Positions 27,087-34,824 of a stretch of 42,732 nucleotides of DNA are shown piece by piece; positions within the stretch are counted from its first letter, which is position 1; every line of letters starts with the position of its first letter. The DNA comes from Lachnospiraceae bacterium (GTDB lineage: Bacteria; Bacillota; Clostridia; Lachnospirales; Lachnospiraceae), in contig JAJQFS010000088.1 in assembly GCA_021200995.1 (NCBI GenBank), forward strand, positions 1 to 42,732, read 5' to 3'. The notes below the pieces were generated by a model. It saw only the letters and a list, made by a program, of their open reading frames with translations. It was not told the DNA's origin and did no database searches. The position numbers were made by a program, and so were the translations under genes.

Positions 27087-28310
27087 ATGGGATTGAATAA
27101 AAAATCCGTAGACGATTTCAGCGCGGCCGGCAAGAGAGTTCTGGTCAGATGCGATTTCAACGTACCGTTAAAGAACGGCGAGATCACGGACGAGACCCGT
27201 ATCGTAGCGGCTCTGCCTACTATTCAGAAGCTTGTCAATGACGGCGGCAAAGTCATCCTTTGCTCCCACCTTGGCAAGGTGAAAAACGGCCCCAACGAGG
27301 GTGAGTCCTTAGCGCCTGTGGCTAAGAGACTGAGCGAGAAGTTTGGCAAGGAAGTGAAGTTTGTAGCTGATTACAATGTAACCGGCGAAGCGGCAACCGC
27401 TGCTGTAGCAGCCATGCAGCCCGGCGATGTAATCTTACTGCAGAATACCCGTTTCCGCGGCGCTGAGGAGACCAAAAACGGCGCTGAGTTCAGCAAGGAG
27501 CTGGCGGATCTGTGCGATGATTACGTATGTGACGCGTTCGGTTCCTCCCACAGAGCGCACGCTTCCGTGGCAGGCGTGACCGAGTATGTCCGCGCCAAGG
27601 GCGGCAACTGCGCGGTTGGCTACCTGATGGAGAAAGAAATCAACTTCCTGGGCAACGCCGTAGAGAATCCGGTAAGACCTTTCGTAGCCATTCTGGGCGG
27701 CGCAAAGGTTGCTGACAAGCTGAACGTGATTTCCAACCTGCTGGAGAAGTGCGACACCCTGATCATCGGCGGCGGAATGGCCTACACCTTCTTGAAGGCG
27801 CAGGGCTATGAGGTTGGTACTTCCCTCTGCGATGACAGCAAGCTTGACTACTGCAAAGAGATGATGGCGAAGGCGGAGCAACTGGGCAAAAAGCTTCTGC
27901 TTCCGGTTGATACCGTTGTGACCAGCGAGTTCCCGAACCCGATTGATGCCGAGATCGCGACTGAGGTGTACGACTCCACCCAGCTTCCGGCTGACAAGAT
28001 GGGCATGGACATCGGACCCAAGACCCAGGCTATGTACGCGGAAGCGGTGAAGACGGCGAAGACCGTTGTCTGGAACGGACCGATGGGCGTGTTTGAGAAC
28101 CCGATCCTGGCAAAGGGCACTGTAGCGGTAGCACAGGCGCTGGCTGATACCGACGCGACGACCGTGATCGGCGGCGGCGACTCCGCGGCGGCTATTAATC
28201 AGCTTGGCTTTGCGGATAAGGTAACGCATATCTCTACCGGCGGCGGCGCTTCCCTTGAATTCCTGGAAGGTAAGGAGCTGCCCGGCGTTTACGCGGCTGA
28301 TGACAAATAA
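27087..28310 (+). CDS. pgk: phosphoglycerate kinase
   Basis: ATP-generating step of lower glycolysis. The N-terminal signature [16 protein letters not shown] is complete. The nucleotide-binding [11 protein letters not shown] and the C-terminal GGGDSAAAI segment are present. ATG 27087 is 8 bp after TTGGAGGAT, giving 407 residues. A TTG at 27072 overlaps the ribosome site itself and was rejected. Lies between gap and tpiA. Confidence 0.97.
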   Translation: MGLNKKSVDDFSAAGKRVLVRCDFNVPLKNGEITDETRIVAALPTIQKLVNDGGKVILCSHLGKVKNGPNEGESLAPVAKRLSEKFGKEVKFVADYNVTGEAATAAVAAMQPGDVILLQNTRFRGAEETKNGAEFSKELADLCDDYVCDAFGSSHRAHASVAGVTEYVRAKGGNCAVGYLMEKEINFLGNAVENPVRPFVAILGGAKVADKLNVISNLLEKCDTLIIGGGMAYTFLKAQGYEVGTSLCDDSKLDYCKEMMAKAEQLGKKLLLPVDTVVTSEFPNPIDAEIATEVYDSTQLPADKMGMDIGPKTQAMYAEAVKTAKTVVWNGPMGVFENPILAKGTVAVAQALADTDATTVIGGGDSAAAINQLGFADKVTHISTGGGASLEFLEGKELPGVYAADDK

Positions 28311-28340
28311 GAAGTGATATTTCAGTAAAATATTCGGATA

Positions 28341-28386
28341 AAACGGCATCTGACAGGCCTTAAATCGGGCGCGGACGATGCCGTTT
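28341..28386 (+). other. long-loop hairpin between pgk and tpiA
   Basis: AAACGGCATC (28341-28350) and GATGCCGTTT (28377-28386) are perfectly complementary around a 26-nt loop. There is no clean T tract, so processing, stability or partial termination are all possible. Confidence 0.4.
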
Positions 28387-28435
28387 GTCCGGAATAAGAT
28401 TTCTGATGTACTGAAAAAGAAAGAGGTAAAATCAT

Positions 28436-29185
28436 ATGGCAAGAAAGAAGATTATCGCCGGCAACTGGAAGATGAACATGACTCCTTCCCAGGCGGTAGA
28501 ACTGATCGAGACTTTAAAACCGCTCGTTGTGAATGACGATGTGGACGTGGTATTCTGCGTACCGGCGATTGACATCATTCCGGCTGTGGAGGCAGTAAAG
28601 GGTACCAATATCCAGATCGGTGCTGAGAACATGTATTATGAGGAGAAGGGCGCTTACACAGGCGAGATTGCTCCCGCCATGTTAGTAGACGCCGGTGTGA
28701 AATATGTCATCATCGGCCACTCCGAGAGACGCGAGTATTTCGCGGAGACCAATGAGACTGTCAATAAGAAAGTCCTGAAGGCCTTCGAGCATGGTCTGAC
28801 CCCCATCATCTGCTGTGGTGAGACCCTGACACAGAGAGAGCAGGGCATCACCATTGATTTCGTTCGTCAGCAGATCAAGATCGCGTTCCAGAACGTGACC
28901 GCTGAGCAGGCGGCGACAGCGGTGATCGCGTATGAGCCCATCTGGGCCATCGGCACCGGGAAGACCGCGACCAGCGACCAGGCGGAGGAAGTCTGCGCGG
29001 CTATCCGTGCCTGCATCGCGGAGATCTACGATGAAGCGACTGCACAGGCCATCCGTATCCAGTACGGCGGCTCCGTGAACGCCAAAACCGCGGCTGACCT
29101 CTTTGCCAAAGAGGACATCGACGGCGGTCTGGTGGGCGGCGCGAGCTTAAAGGCGGAGTTCGGACAGATCGTGAATTATCAGTAA
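28436..29185 (+). CDS. tpiA: triosephosphate isomerase
   Basis: Interconverts dihydroxyacetone phosphate and glyceraldehyde 3-phosphate. It starts [19 protein letters not shown], with the catalytic Lys in NWKMN. Catalytic His95 (GHSERREYF) and Glu167 ([11 protein letters not shown]) are at the standard positions. The C-terminal phosphate-binding loop [10 protein letters not shown] and [10 protein letters not shown] are complete. 249 residues. AGAGGT lies 9 bp before the ATG. Confidence 0.97.
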   Translation: MARKKIIAGNWKMNMTPSQAVELIETLKPLVVNDDVDVVFCVPAIDIIPAVEAVKGTNIQIGAENMYYEEKGAYTGEIAPAMLVDAGVKYVIIGHSERREYFAETNETVNKKVLKAFEHGLTPIICCGETLTQREQGITIDFVRQQIKIAFQNVTAEQAATAVIAYEPIWAIGTGKTATSDQAEEVCAAIRACIAEIYDEATAQAIRIQYGGSVNAKTAADLFAKEDIDGGLVGGASLKAEFGQIVNYQ

Positions 29186-29208
29186 ACACGAACACTTATA
29201 AGCAAACA

Positions 29209-29262
29209 TACAAAAAGGTAACTGTCCTCAGCCTCACAAACTGAGCAGTTACCTTTTGTACT
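29209..29262. terminator. bidirectional terminator between tpiA and the GH4 gene
   Basis: AAAAGGTAACTG and CAGTTACCTTTT pair, with a second inner stem CTCAG/CTGAG. The A run on one side and the T run on the other let it work in both directions, which suits the two converging genes. Confidence 0.88.
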
Positions 29263-29345
29263 TCTGTAACAATAAATTTCGGGCGACCGTCTGCATTACG
29301 GCAACACCATTTCTCTGTTTAGTTTATCTCTTTTTCACCAGAATG

Positions 29346-30749
29346 TCAACTATTTTCCCACCCGTCAGGTAAATATTTACTCGTATTGTCGATCATATCG
29401 TCCGCCAGCTGCTTTACATCGGCCTCAGAAGCCCTCCCTTTCACCAGTGGATCGTTCAGGAAAGCTTGATACACGAGCTCTCTGTTGCAGGTCAGCGCCG
29501 CCTCCAGGGTATATTCATGGTTCTCGATATGCGGCATGAGAAGTGAACGCAGATCATCTGTCACCGCCCCCGCGATCAGCGGCTTGATGGAGTCGCGGGA
29601 AAATATCGCGTTGGTTTCCACAACAGCGGAAGCGGGCAGGTTGGGAATCTGCAGGCCCGTGTTAGGGATATTCACGTTGCTGACCACACGGGTGAGGCCG
29701 CATAACGCCTTGATTAAGAGAATTCCCTCTTCTCCGGACGGCTTTAACTCGATTTCCTCTTCGCCGCTTTTCAGGCGGGCACTTTTTTCCAGGCGGCGTT
29801 TTAAGTCCGCTTTTCTCCAGTCTACGGTAGTCAGACCGAATTTCCAGGAACTGACAGTTTCGGGATCCTTCAGATATTCCTCGCCGGGCATAAATTCTGC
29901 CAGGTGACGATCCCCTGCCGCGGCAATCAGACCATAGCGATTGAACAAATCAAACTTCACGCGGTGCGCGCAGGCAAAAGTATTATTGGCCCAGTTCTTG
30001 TCCGGTTCATTGTAGCCTTCCTCAAAATGGGCGTCGATATAATCCCGATAGACAGGGAAGAGGTCGATTCCTTTATAGGAGGCGGAGTCAAACCAGGTGA
30101 AGTGGTTGATGCCCAGGACGTTGACAATGATGTCCCGGCGGTCGATATTTTCGATGCCGAAGGTTTCCTCGCAGATGCCCTTGAGTACCTTCTGCGTGCC
30201 GAAGACTTCGTGGCAGCAGCCGAAGGCTTTGATTTCGGGGAATACATGATACAGGGTTTTGACGCACAGGGACATGGGGTTGGTATAATTGATGACCCAG
30301 GCGTCGGGCGCGTACGCTTTGATGGCGTTCGCAAATTCCACGAACATGGGAAGCGTTCGCAGGGCGCGGATGGTGCCGCCGGGGCCTGCCGTATCGCCGA
30401 CGGACTGCCAGATGCCCAGACGCTCCGGTAAATGTACGTCGGACTGCATCTCATCGAAGGTGCCGGGCAGGATGGAGATGACCACGAAATCCGCGCCGGT
30501 CAGTGCCTCCTTGATGGTGTCGCAGGTAGTATAATTCCATTTCCCGACGGTGTCCTCACGGTCAGTGAGATGATTGCCGATGATCTCGTTGCTTAAGGCA
30601 GCCTCCTTGTCGATGTCGTAGAGACGGATGGTGCCGCTTAAGGACGCGTCCATGGACAGGTCCGTCATGAAGGTCCAGGCCCAGCCGCGGGAGCCTCCGC
30701 CGATGTAGGCGATCTGCAGGTCAGTTACTTTGTCATTTGCGTATTTCAT
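29346..30749 (-). CDS. GH4 family glycosidase, probable alpha-galacturonidase (LplD-like)
   Basis: Family 4 glycosidases use NAD and a divalent metal in an oxidation-elimination mechanism. The N-terminal NAD loop is IGGGSRGWA (16-24). NYTNPM (154-159), CCHEVFG (178-184, metal ligands) and NHFTWF (215-220) follow, then ETNAIFSRDS near the C-terminus. The overall sequence, in particular the shared SVGDTAGPGG and CCHEVFGTQ segments, resembles B. subtilis LplD, an alpha-galacturonidase, more than alpha-glucosidases or MelA. The substrate call is by similarity. AGGAGG precedes the start. It stands alone, with no transporter or regulator beside it. An extended -10 (TGCTATACT, 30809-30801) lies upstream. 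Confidence 0.82.
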   Translation of the reverse strand: MKYANDKVTDLQIAYIGGGSRGWAWTFMTDLSMDASLSGTIRLYDIDKEAALSNEIIGNHLTDREDTVGKWNYTTCDTIKEALTGADFVVISILPGTFDEMQSDVHLPERLGIWQSVGDTAGPGGTIRALRTLPMFVEFANAIKAYAPDAWVINYTNPMSLCVKTLYHVFPEIKAFGCCHEVFGTQKVLKGICEETFGIENIDRRDIIVNVLGINHFTWFDSASYKGIDLFPVYRDYIDAHFEEGYNEPDKNWANNTFACAHRVKFDLFNRYGLIAAAGDRHLAEFMPGEEYLKDPETVSSWKFGLTTVDWRKADLKRRLEKSARLKSGEEEIELKPSGEEGILLIKALCGLTRVVSNVNIPNTGLQIPNLPASAVVETNAIFSRDSIKPLIAGAVTDDLRSLLMPHIENHEYTLEAALTCNRELVYQAFLNDPLVKGRASEADVKQLADDMIDNTSKYLPDGWENS

Positions 30750-30846
30750 AGATGTCCTCCTGAAAGATGAAATGAATGATGCATAATCTTGACAGAAAAG
30801 AGTATAGCATATATTTTCCGGATATGCGCTGAAAATTTCTTTTTTC

Positions 30847-30875
30847 TTGTTTTACCTTCGTAATCCTGTTATACT
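30847..30875 (+). promoter_or_regulatory. probable promoter of pepF
   Basis: TTGTTT (30847-30852), a 17-bp spacer and TATACT (30870-30875). The leader would be about 140 nt. Confidence 0.6.
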
Positions 30876-31020
30876 AACTCGGAATAGAACCTGAACAAAG
30901 AGACTATATGCATTCATGTAAGAGAATATGAGGGATATAAGAACTTCGAGTTCCGGAACAGGAATGCAATCAGGCTGAAATGAGCGCCTTTTGCTCATGA
31001 TATGAAAAAAGGAGGCCGCC

Positions 31021-32814
31021 ATGGCAAAAAGAGTACCGAAAAGAAATGAAATTCCCGCAGAAAAGCGCTGGGCGACAGAAGATCTGTACGCCTCTGACGC
31101 GGACTGGGAGAAGGATTATGAGGCAATCCGCGCCGACCTGTCACAGATTGAGCAGTACAAAGGGCATCTGGGTGAGAGCGCGCAGACGCTGCTTGCCTAT
31201 CTGGATCTGGAGGACGCCCTGTCAGCCCGTCTGGAGAAGCTGGGACAGTACGCGCACTTAAACAGCGATGTGGATACGGCCAACACGGAATATCAGGCGA
31301 TGAACATGAAGGCACAGATGCTGCGCTCGAAATTTGGGGAGGCGGTGGCTTTCGCAAGTCCGGAGATCATGGAAATTCCTAAGGAGACGCTTACCGCATA
31401 CAGGAAAAGTGATAGGCACTATCAGGTGTATGACCGCTATTTCGAGATTTCAGAACGCGAGAGAGCGCATACCCGCAGCAAAGAGGTGGAGGAGCTTCTG
31501 GCCGGCGCTGATGAGATGGCTGGTTCGCCGCAGCATATTTTTGCACTCTTTAATAACGCGGACATTTCATTTCCATCCATCAAAGACGAGAATGGAGAGG
31601 ACGCCGAGGTGACGCACGGCCGTTTCATCGGATATCTGGAAAATCAGGACAGAACAGTTCGCAAAGCCGCCTTTGATTCTGTGTATGAGACATATAAACA
31701 GTACATCAATACCATTTCCGCCACATACAGCGCGAATATCAAACAGGCGCAGTTTTTCGCAAAGGCGAGGGACTATTCCTCCACCAGAAACATGTACACT
31801 GGCATGAATGGTGTGCCGGAGAGTGTCTATGACAATCTGATTGAGGCCGTTCACGAAGGTCTGCCGGCCATGTACCGCTATGTGGCACTGCGTAAAAAGA
31901 TGCTTCAGGTGGATGAGCTGCACATGTATGACGTCTATGTGCCGATCGTGCCTCAGTGTCATGTCACCATTTCCTTCGAGAAAGCCAAAGCAACGATTTT
32001 AAAGGCATTAGAGCCGATGGGCGAGACCTATTTGAACGCTCTGAAAATGGGTTTCGACAACCGCTGGATCGACGCCTGCGAAAACGCGGGCAAGCGCAGC
32101 GGCGCTTACAGCAGCGGCGGTCTGGTGCATCCGTATGTGCTGATGACCTATCAGGGCACCATGGACAATATGTTCACTCTGGCGCACGAGATGGGACGCG
32201 CCATGCACTCTTATTTCAGTATGCAGACGCAGCCGCACCAGACATCACATTATGTGATTTTTGTGGCGGAGGTGGCATCCACCTGCAATGAAATGCTTTT
32301 GACTAGATATCTGTTAAAGACGACATTGGATCCTATGATGCGGGCTTATGTGATCAATCACTTTCTGGACACCGTCAAGGGCACTCTGTACCGTCAGACC
32401 ATGTTCGCCGAGTTTGAGATGAAAGCACACCGGATGGCGGAGGAGGGGCAGGCGCTGACTTCAAAGAATTTAAGCGACATGTATTATGAGCTGAACCAGC
32501 TTTATTTCGGGCCGGATATGGTTTCTGATGACCTGATCCGCTACGAGTGGGCGAGAATTCCGCATTTCTATACGCCGTTCTATGTATATCAGTATGCAAC
32601 CGGCATTTCCGCGGCGGTGGCGCTGTCTGACCGGATCTTAAATGAGGGCGAGCCGGCTGTGCGGGATTATTTTAAGTTCCTGCAAGGCGGCGGCAGCAAG
32701 GATCCGATCGACCTTCTGAAGCTGGCCGGCGTGGACATGAGCAGCCCCGAACCGGTGCGGGCAACGGTGCGCCTTTTTGATGAGATGCTTGCGGAGCTTA
32801 AGGCTTTGCTGTAA
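31021..32814 (+). CDS. pepF: oligoendopeptidase F family protein (M3B) with altered zinc motif
   Basis: Cytoplasmic zinc peptidase family that degrades short peptides. The full 597-residue architecture is present, including the N-terminal EIPAEKRWATEDLYAS region and the active-site helix. The metal motif, normally HExGH, reads HEMGR: His389, Glu390, Arg393 (codon CGC at 32197-32199). The third ligand region EVASTCNE is intact. A single A-to-G change in CAC would produce this. Loss of the second zinc histidine should abolish or cripple zinc catalysis. The rest of the reading frame shows no decay. AAAGGAGG precedes the ATG. Confidence 0.9.
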   Translation: MAKRVPKRNEIPAEKRWATEDLYASDADWEKDYEAIRADLSQIEQYKGHLGESAQTLLAYLDLEDALSARLEKLGQYAHLNSDVDTANTEYQAMNMKAQMLRSKFGEAVAFASPEIMEIPKETLTAYRKSDRHYQVYDRYFEISERERAHTRSKEVEELLAGADEMAGSPQHIFALFNNADISFPSIKDENGEDAEVTHGRFIGYLENQDRTVRKAAFDSVYETYKQYINTISATYSANIKQAQFFAKARDYSSTRNMYTGMNGVPESVYDNLIEAVHEGLPAMYRYVALRKKMLQVDELHMYDVYVPIVPQCHVTISFEKAKATILKALEPMGETYLNALKMGFDNRWIDACENAGKRSGAYSSGGLVHPYVLMTYQGTMDNMFTLAHEMGRAMHSYFSMQTQPHQTSHYVIFVAEVASTCNEMLLTRYLLKTTLDPMMRAYVINHFLDTVKGTLYRQTMFAEFEMKAHRMAEEGQALTSKNLSDMYYELNQLYFGPDMVSDDLIRYEWARIPHFYTPFYVYQYATGISAAVALSDRILNEGEPAVRDYFKFLQGGGSKDPIDLLKLAGVDMSSPEPVRATVRLFDEMLAELKALL

Positions 32815-32879
32815 ATCACAGGGTGGCTATCGGGGATAATGAGGAGACGGTACGGCTTTTCTGACACAGGCACAGTCAA

Positions 32880-32961
32880 AACTGCACCTGAAAAATGTGA
32901 AATATAAAGAAAACTGCGCCTGAAAAATGCATAAAATGATTGAAACTGCACCTGAAAAATG
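32880..32961 (+). repeat. three direct repeats of 18 bp at exact 32-bp period
   Basis: AACTGCACCTGAAAAATG occurs at 32880-32897, 32912-32929 (one change, A to G at the seventh base) and 32944-32961. The 14-bp spacers between them are unrelated. A 32-bp period is three helical turns, so a protein would sit on one DNA face. The third copy lies between the -35 and -10 of the likely promoter of the next gene. Confidence 0.85.
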
Positions 32962-32968
32962 TTAATAT
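32940..32968 (+). promoter_or_regulatory. probable promoter of the ATPase gene, overlapped by repeat 3
   Basis: TTGAAA (32940-32945), a 17-bp spacer and TAATAT (32963-32968). Repeat copy 3 fills the spacer, so occupancy should repress. Confidence 0.55.
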
Positions 32969-33014
32969 AGAACAACAGCAAAGACGAATGTGAAACAGGG
33001 AGGCAGGGAATGTT

Positions 33015-34313
33015 ATGAAGCGATTGTTGATGGAACAGCTTAAGGCCTGGAAAAACAAAAAGAACAGAAAGCCTTTGCTGATCTGCGGCGCCAGGCAGGT
33101 GGGTAAAACCTGGATTATGAGAGAGTTCGGACGGCAATATTTCGAAAAGGTGGTATATATCAGTTTCGATAACAATGAGCACATGAAAAATGTGTTTGAA
33201 ATGGATTTTGATATTCCAAGGATTATTTCCGCGTTGAAGGTGGAAAGCGGTGTGGCAATTGATCCGAACAATACACTTCTGATCTTTGACGAAATCCAGG
33301 AGGTACCGAAGGCGCTGACAAGTCTGAAATATTTTTATGAAAACGCGCCTGAGTACGCGATTATCTGCGCCGGCTCTTTGCTGGGTGTGGCGCTCCATGA
33401 AGGAACCTCATTTCCAGTAGGCAAGGTGGAGTTCTTGAATTTGTATCCTATGAGCTTTCGGGAATTTCTGCTGGCATCCGGAGAGGATGGACTGGCTGAA
33501 CTTCTGGATCAACACGATTATGAGATGATGAATGTGTTTTCAGAGAAATATGCTGATCTTCTGAGAAAGTATTATTATGTGGGAGGTATGCCTGAGGCGG
33601 TCAATACATGGCTGGAAACGGATGATATGTATGAAGTCCGGAATATTCAGCGGGCGCTGCTTTCTTATTATGCCAATGATTTCTCAAAACATGCGCCAAC
33701 GGAAACAGTCCCGCGGATTCAGATGGTGTGGAATTCTATCCCGATGCAGTTGACGAAGGAAAATAAGAAATTTATGTTTGGTATGGTCAGGGAAGGCGCG
33801 AGAGCTAAGGATTTTGAACTGGCACTTCAATGGCTGCTGGACTGTGGGCTGATTCACAAGGGCTACAGAGTCAGCAAACCGGGTCTTCCCTTAATTGCCT
33901 ATATGGAGATGAATGTTTTTAAATTGTATTTTGTGGATGTAGGACTCTTATCTGCCATGTGTGATCTGGATGCCAGAACGCTGTTAGAAGGGAATCGTGT
34001 TTTTACAGAATTTAAGGGAGCTTTGACAGAGCAGTTTGTGGCGCAGGAGATGGCTGTGGAAGGGATCAGTCTGTATTATTATTCTACTGAAAATTCCTCT
34101 GGTGAAATTGATTTTATCATACAGTCGGGCGGCCATATTATTCCGGTGGAGGTAAAAGCGGAAGAAAATTTACAGGCGAAAAGCCTGCGAAGCTATTGCA
34201 AAAAATATGAGCCTGAAATTGCCATTCGCACCTCCATGTCAAAGTACAGAGAACAGGACTGGATGGTAAATGTGCCTTTGTACGCGTTGACCGCGTATCT
34301 GGAGAATATATAG
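33015..34313 (+). CDS. AAA/DUF4143-type ATPase
   Basis: A 432-residue P-loop ATPase of the large AAA_14/DUF4143 group, whose function is unknown. Walker A GARQVGKT (25-32) and Walker B LLIFDEIQEVP (Asp92, Glu93) are intact, followed by CAGSLLGVAL (sensor-like). The C-terminal DUF4143 part carries YVGGMPEAV and, near the end, EIDFIIQSGGHIIPVEVKA, a PD-(D/E)xK-like nuclease pattern. Members are often mobile or present in multiple copies per genome. Here it is a single gene between an unusual repeat operator and a terminator. The ATG follows AGGGAGGCAGGGA. Confidence 0.85.
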   Translation: MKRLLMEQLKAWKNKKNRKPLLICGARQVGKTWIMREFGRQYFEKVVYISFDNNEHMKNVFEMDFDIPRIISALKVESGVAIDPNNTLLIFDEIQEVPKALTSLKYFYENAPEYAIICAGSLLGVALHEGTSFPVGKVEFLNLYPMSFREFLLASGEDGLAELLDQHDYEMMNVFSEKYADLLRKYYYVGGMPEAVNTWLETDDMYEVRNIQRALLSYYANDFSKHAPTETVPRIQMVWNSIPMQLTKENKKFMFGMVREGARAKDFELALQWLLDCGLIHKGYRVSKPGLPLIAYMEMNVFKLYFVDVGLLSAMCDLDARTLLEGNRVFTEFKGALTEQFVAQEMAVEGISLYYYSTENSSGEIDFIIQSGGHIIPVEVKAEENLQAKSLRSYCKKYEPEIAIRTSMSKYREQDWMVNVPLYALTAYLENI

Positions 34314-34336
34314 ATAAAGAGAGAGTCATGAAGAAG

Positions 34337-34386
34337 CGGCTGTCATACAGGAATCATCACCTGTATGACAGCCGTTGTTTATTTTT
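34337..34386 (+). terminator. strong terminator after the ATPase gene
   Basis: CGGCTGTCATACAGG (34337-34351) and CCTGTATGACAGCCG (34360-34374) form a perfect 15-bp stem with an 8-nt loop, followed by TTGTTTATTTTT. It also shields leftward transcription from the invertible segment, though the T tract on that strand is poor. Confidence 0.9.
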
Positions 34387-34431
34387 GTGATACGCCGCAG
34401 GGTTTCAGGAAACCTTCAGCGGCTCTTTCGA

Positions 34432-34460
34432 TTCTGTAAGTATTCCCCTTACAGAACACT
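34432..34460 (+). repeat. left inverted repeat (IR-L) of a putative invertible element
   Basis: A 29-bp sequence identical to the reverse complement of 34715-34743. Its core is TTCTGTAAG (34432-34440), spacer TATTCCC (34441-34447) and CTTACAGAA (34448-34456). Two 9-bp recombinase-arm-like half sites thus flank a 7-bp asymmetric crossover-like spacer, followed by CACT. Confidence 0.9.
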
Positions 34461-34483
34461 TGTGTTTTCGAAAATTGTGTTCT
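34453..34483. repeat. inverted AGAACAC half-sites next to IR-L
   Basis: AGAACAC at 34453-34459 (end of IR-L) and GTGTTCT at 34477-34483 are a perfect inverted pair around TTTTCGAAAA. A further ACAGAACAC occurs outside the right repeat at 34797-34805. Confidence 0.5.
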
Positions 34484-34509
34484 ATAGCCAAATGCCCTAT
34501 ATGCTGTTT

Positions 34510-34538
34510 ATTTTACCGTTATATAGCGTGCTTGTCAA
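34510..34538 (-). promoter_or_regulatory. consensus promoter inside the invertible segment, pointing left
   Basis: On the minus strand TTGACA (34538-34533), a 17-bp spacer and TAAAAT (34515-34510). It is the only strong promoter I find between 34375 and 34815 on either strand. Confidence 0.85.
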
Positions 34539-34620
34539 TCAAAATTTTATAATTTTACATCGCAAAAAATTCAGAAAACTGCTTTTTATTTTCATAAAAG
34601 AGACTTGAAGAATGGCCGGA

Positions 34621-34639
34621 TCAGTGGTCAGACCACTGA
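34621..34639. repeat. 19-bp perfect palindrome inside the invertible segment
   Basis: TCAGTGGTCAGACCACTGA is symmetrical around A34630. It lies about 83 bp upstream of the leftward promoter with no following T run. It is more likely a protein-binding site than a terminator. Confidence 0.55.
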
Positions 34640-34714
34640 CAACCCATCCGTCAGATCAATAGTCAGTTTTGCCGGACTGCGTTCAAAAGGATTGTTTTTC
34701 ATAGATCCCTTCAG

Positions 34715-34743
34715 AGTGTTCTGTAAGGGGAATACTTACAGAA
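34715..34743 (-). repeat. right inverted repeat (IR-R) of a putative invertible element
   Basis: A perfect inverted copy of IR-L. The core is TTCTGTAAG (34719-34727), spacer GGGAATA (34728-34734) and CTTACAGAA (34735-34743). The arms extend to 10 bp here because of flanking G34718 and C34744. The spacer is in opposite orientation to IR-L, as recombination by inversion needs. Confidence 0.9.
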
Positions 34744-34824
34744 CATGAACACCTGAAAGAAGCTGCGAAAGAGAAGCTTTCAGTTGCTTTACTTTGACAG
34801 AACACACGCAGGAAGGTGAAAGGA

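Larger units (their letters stand above)
34432..34743. mobile_element. putative invertible promoter segment (DNA inversion switch)
   Basis: A 312-bp segment bounded by the two 29-bp inverted repeats. Its AT-rich interior holds no convincing gene but does hold a consensus promoter on the minus strand (34538-34510). Sequences immediately outside and inside the repeats differ, and no target-site duplication is visible, which argues against a transposed MITE. In this assembly the promoter faces the ATPase terminator, away from the zinc-ribbon/AP2 and pilus genes. Inversion would bring it to about 34637-34665, facing right, some 160 bp before the next start codon. No recombinase lies in the window. 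Confidence 0.75.

Noticed and set aside
32880-32961. CRISPR array
   Set aside because: The three 18-bp repeats with 14-bp spacers are too short for CRISPR repeats and spacers, and no cas gene is present. The third copy lies inside a promoter, so operators fit better.
34375-34608. 77-residue ORF crossing IR-L
   Set aside because: It runs through the terminator tail and the inverted repeat, has no ribosome site, and has the hydrophobic, AT-driven composition of chance ORFs.
34432-34743. MITE or insertion-sequence remnant
   Set aside because: No target-site duplication flanks the repeats. The repeats are themselves palindromic with an asymmetric 7-bp centre, and the inside carries a strong promoter, all of which fit an inversion switch better. 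A MITE is not fully excluded.
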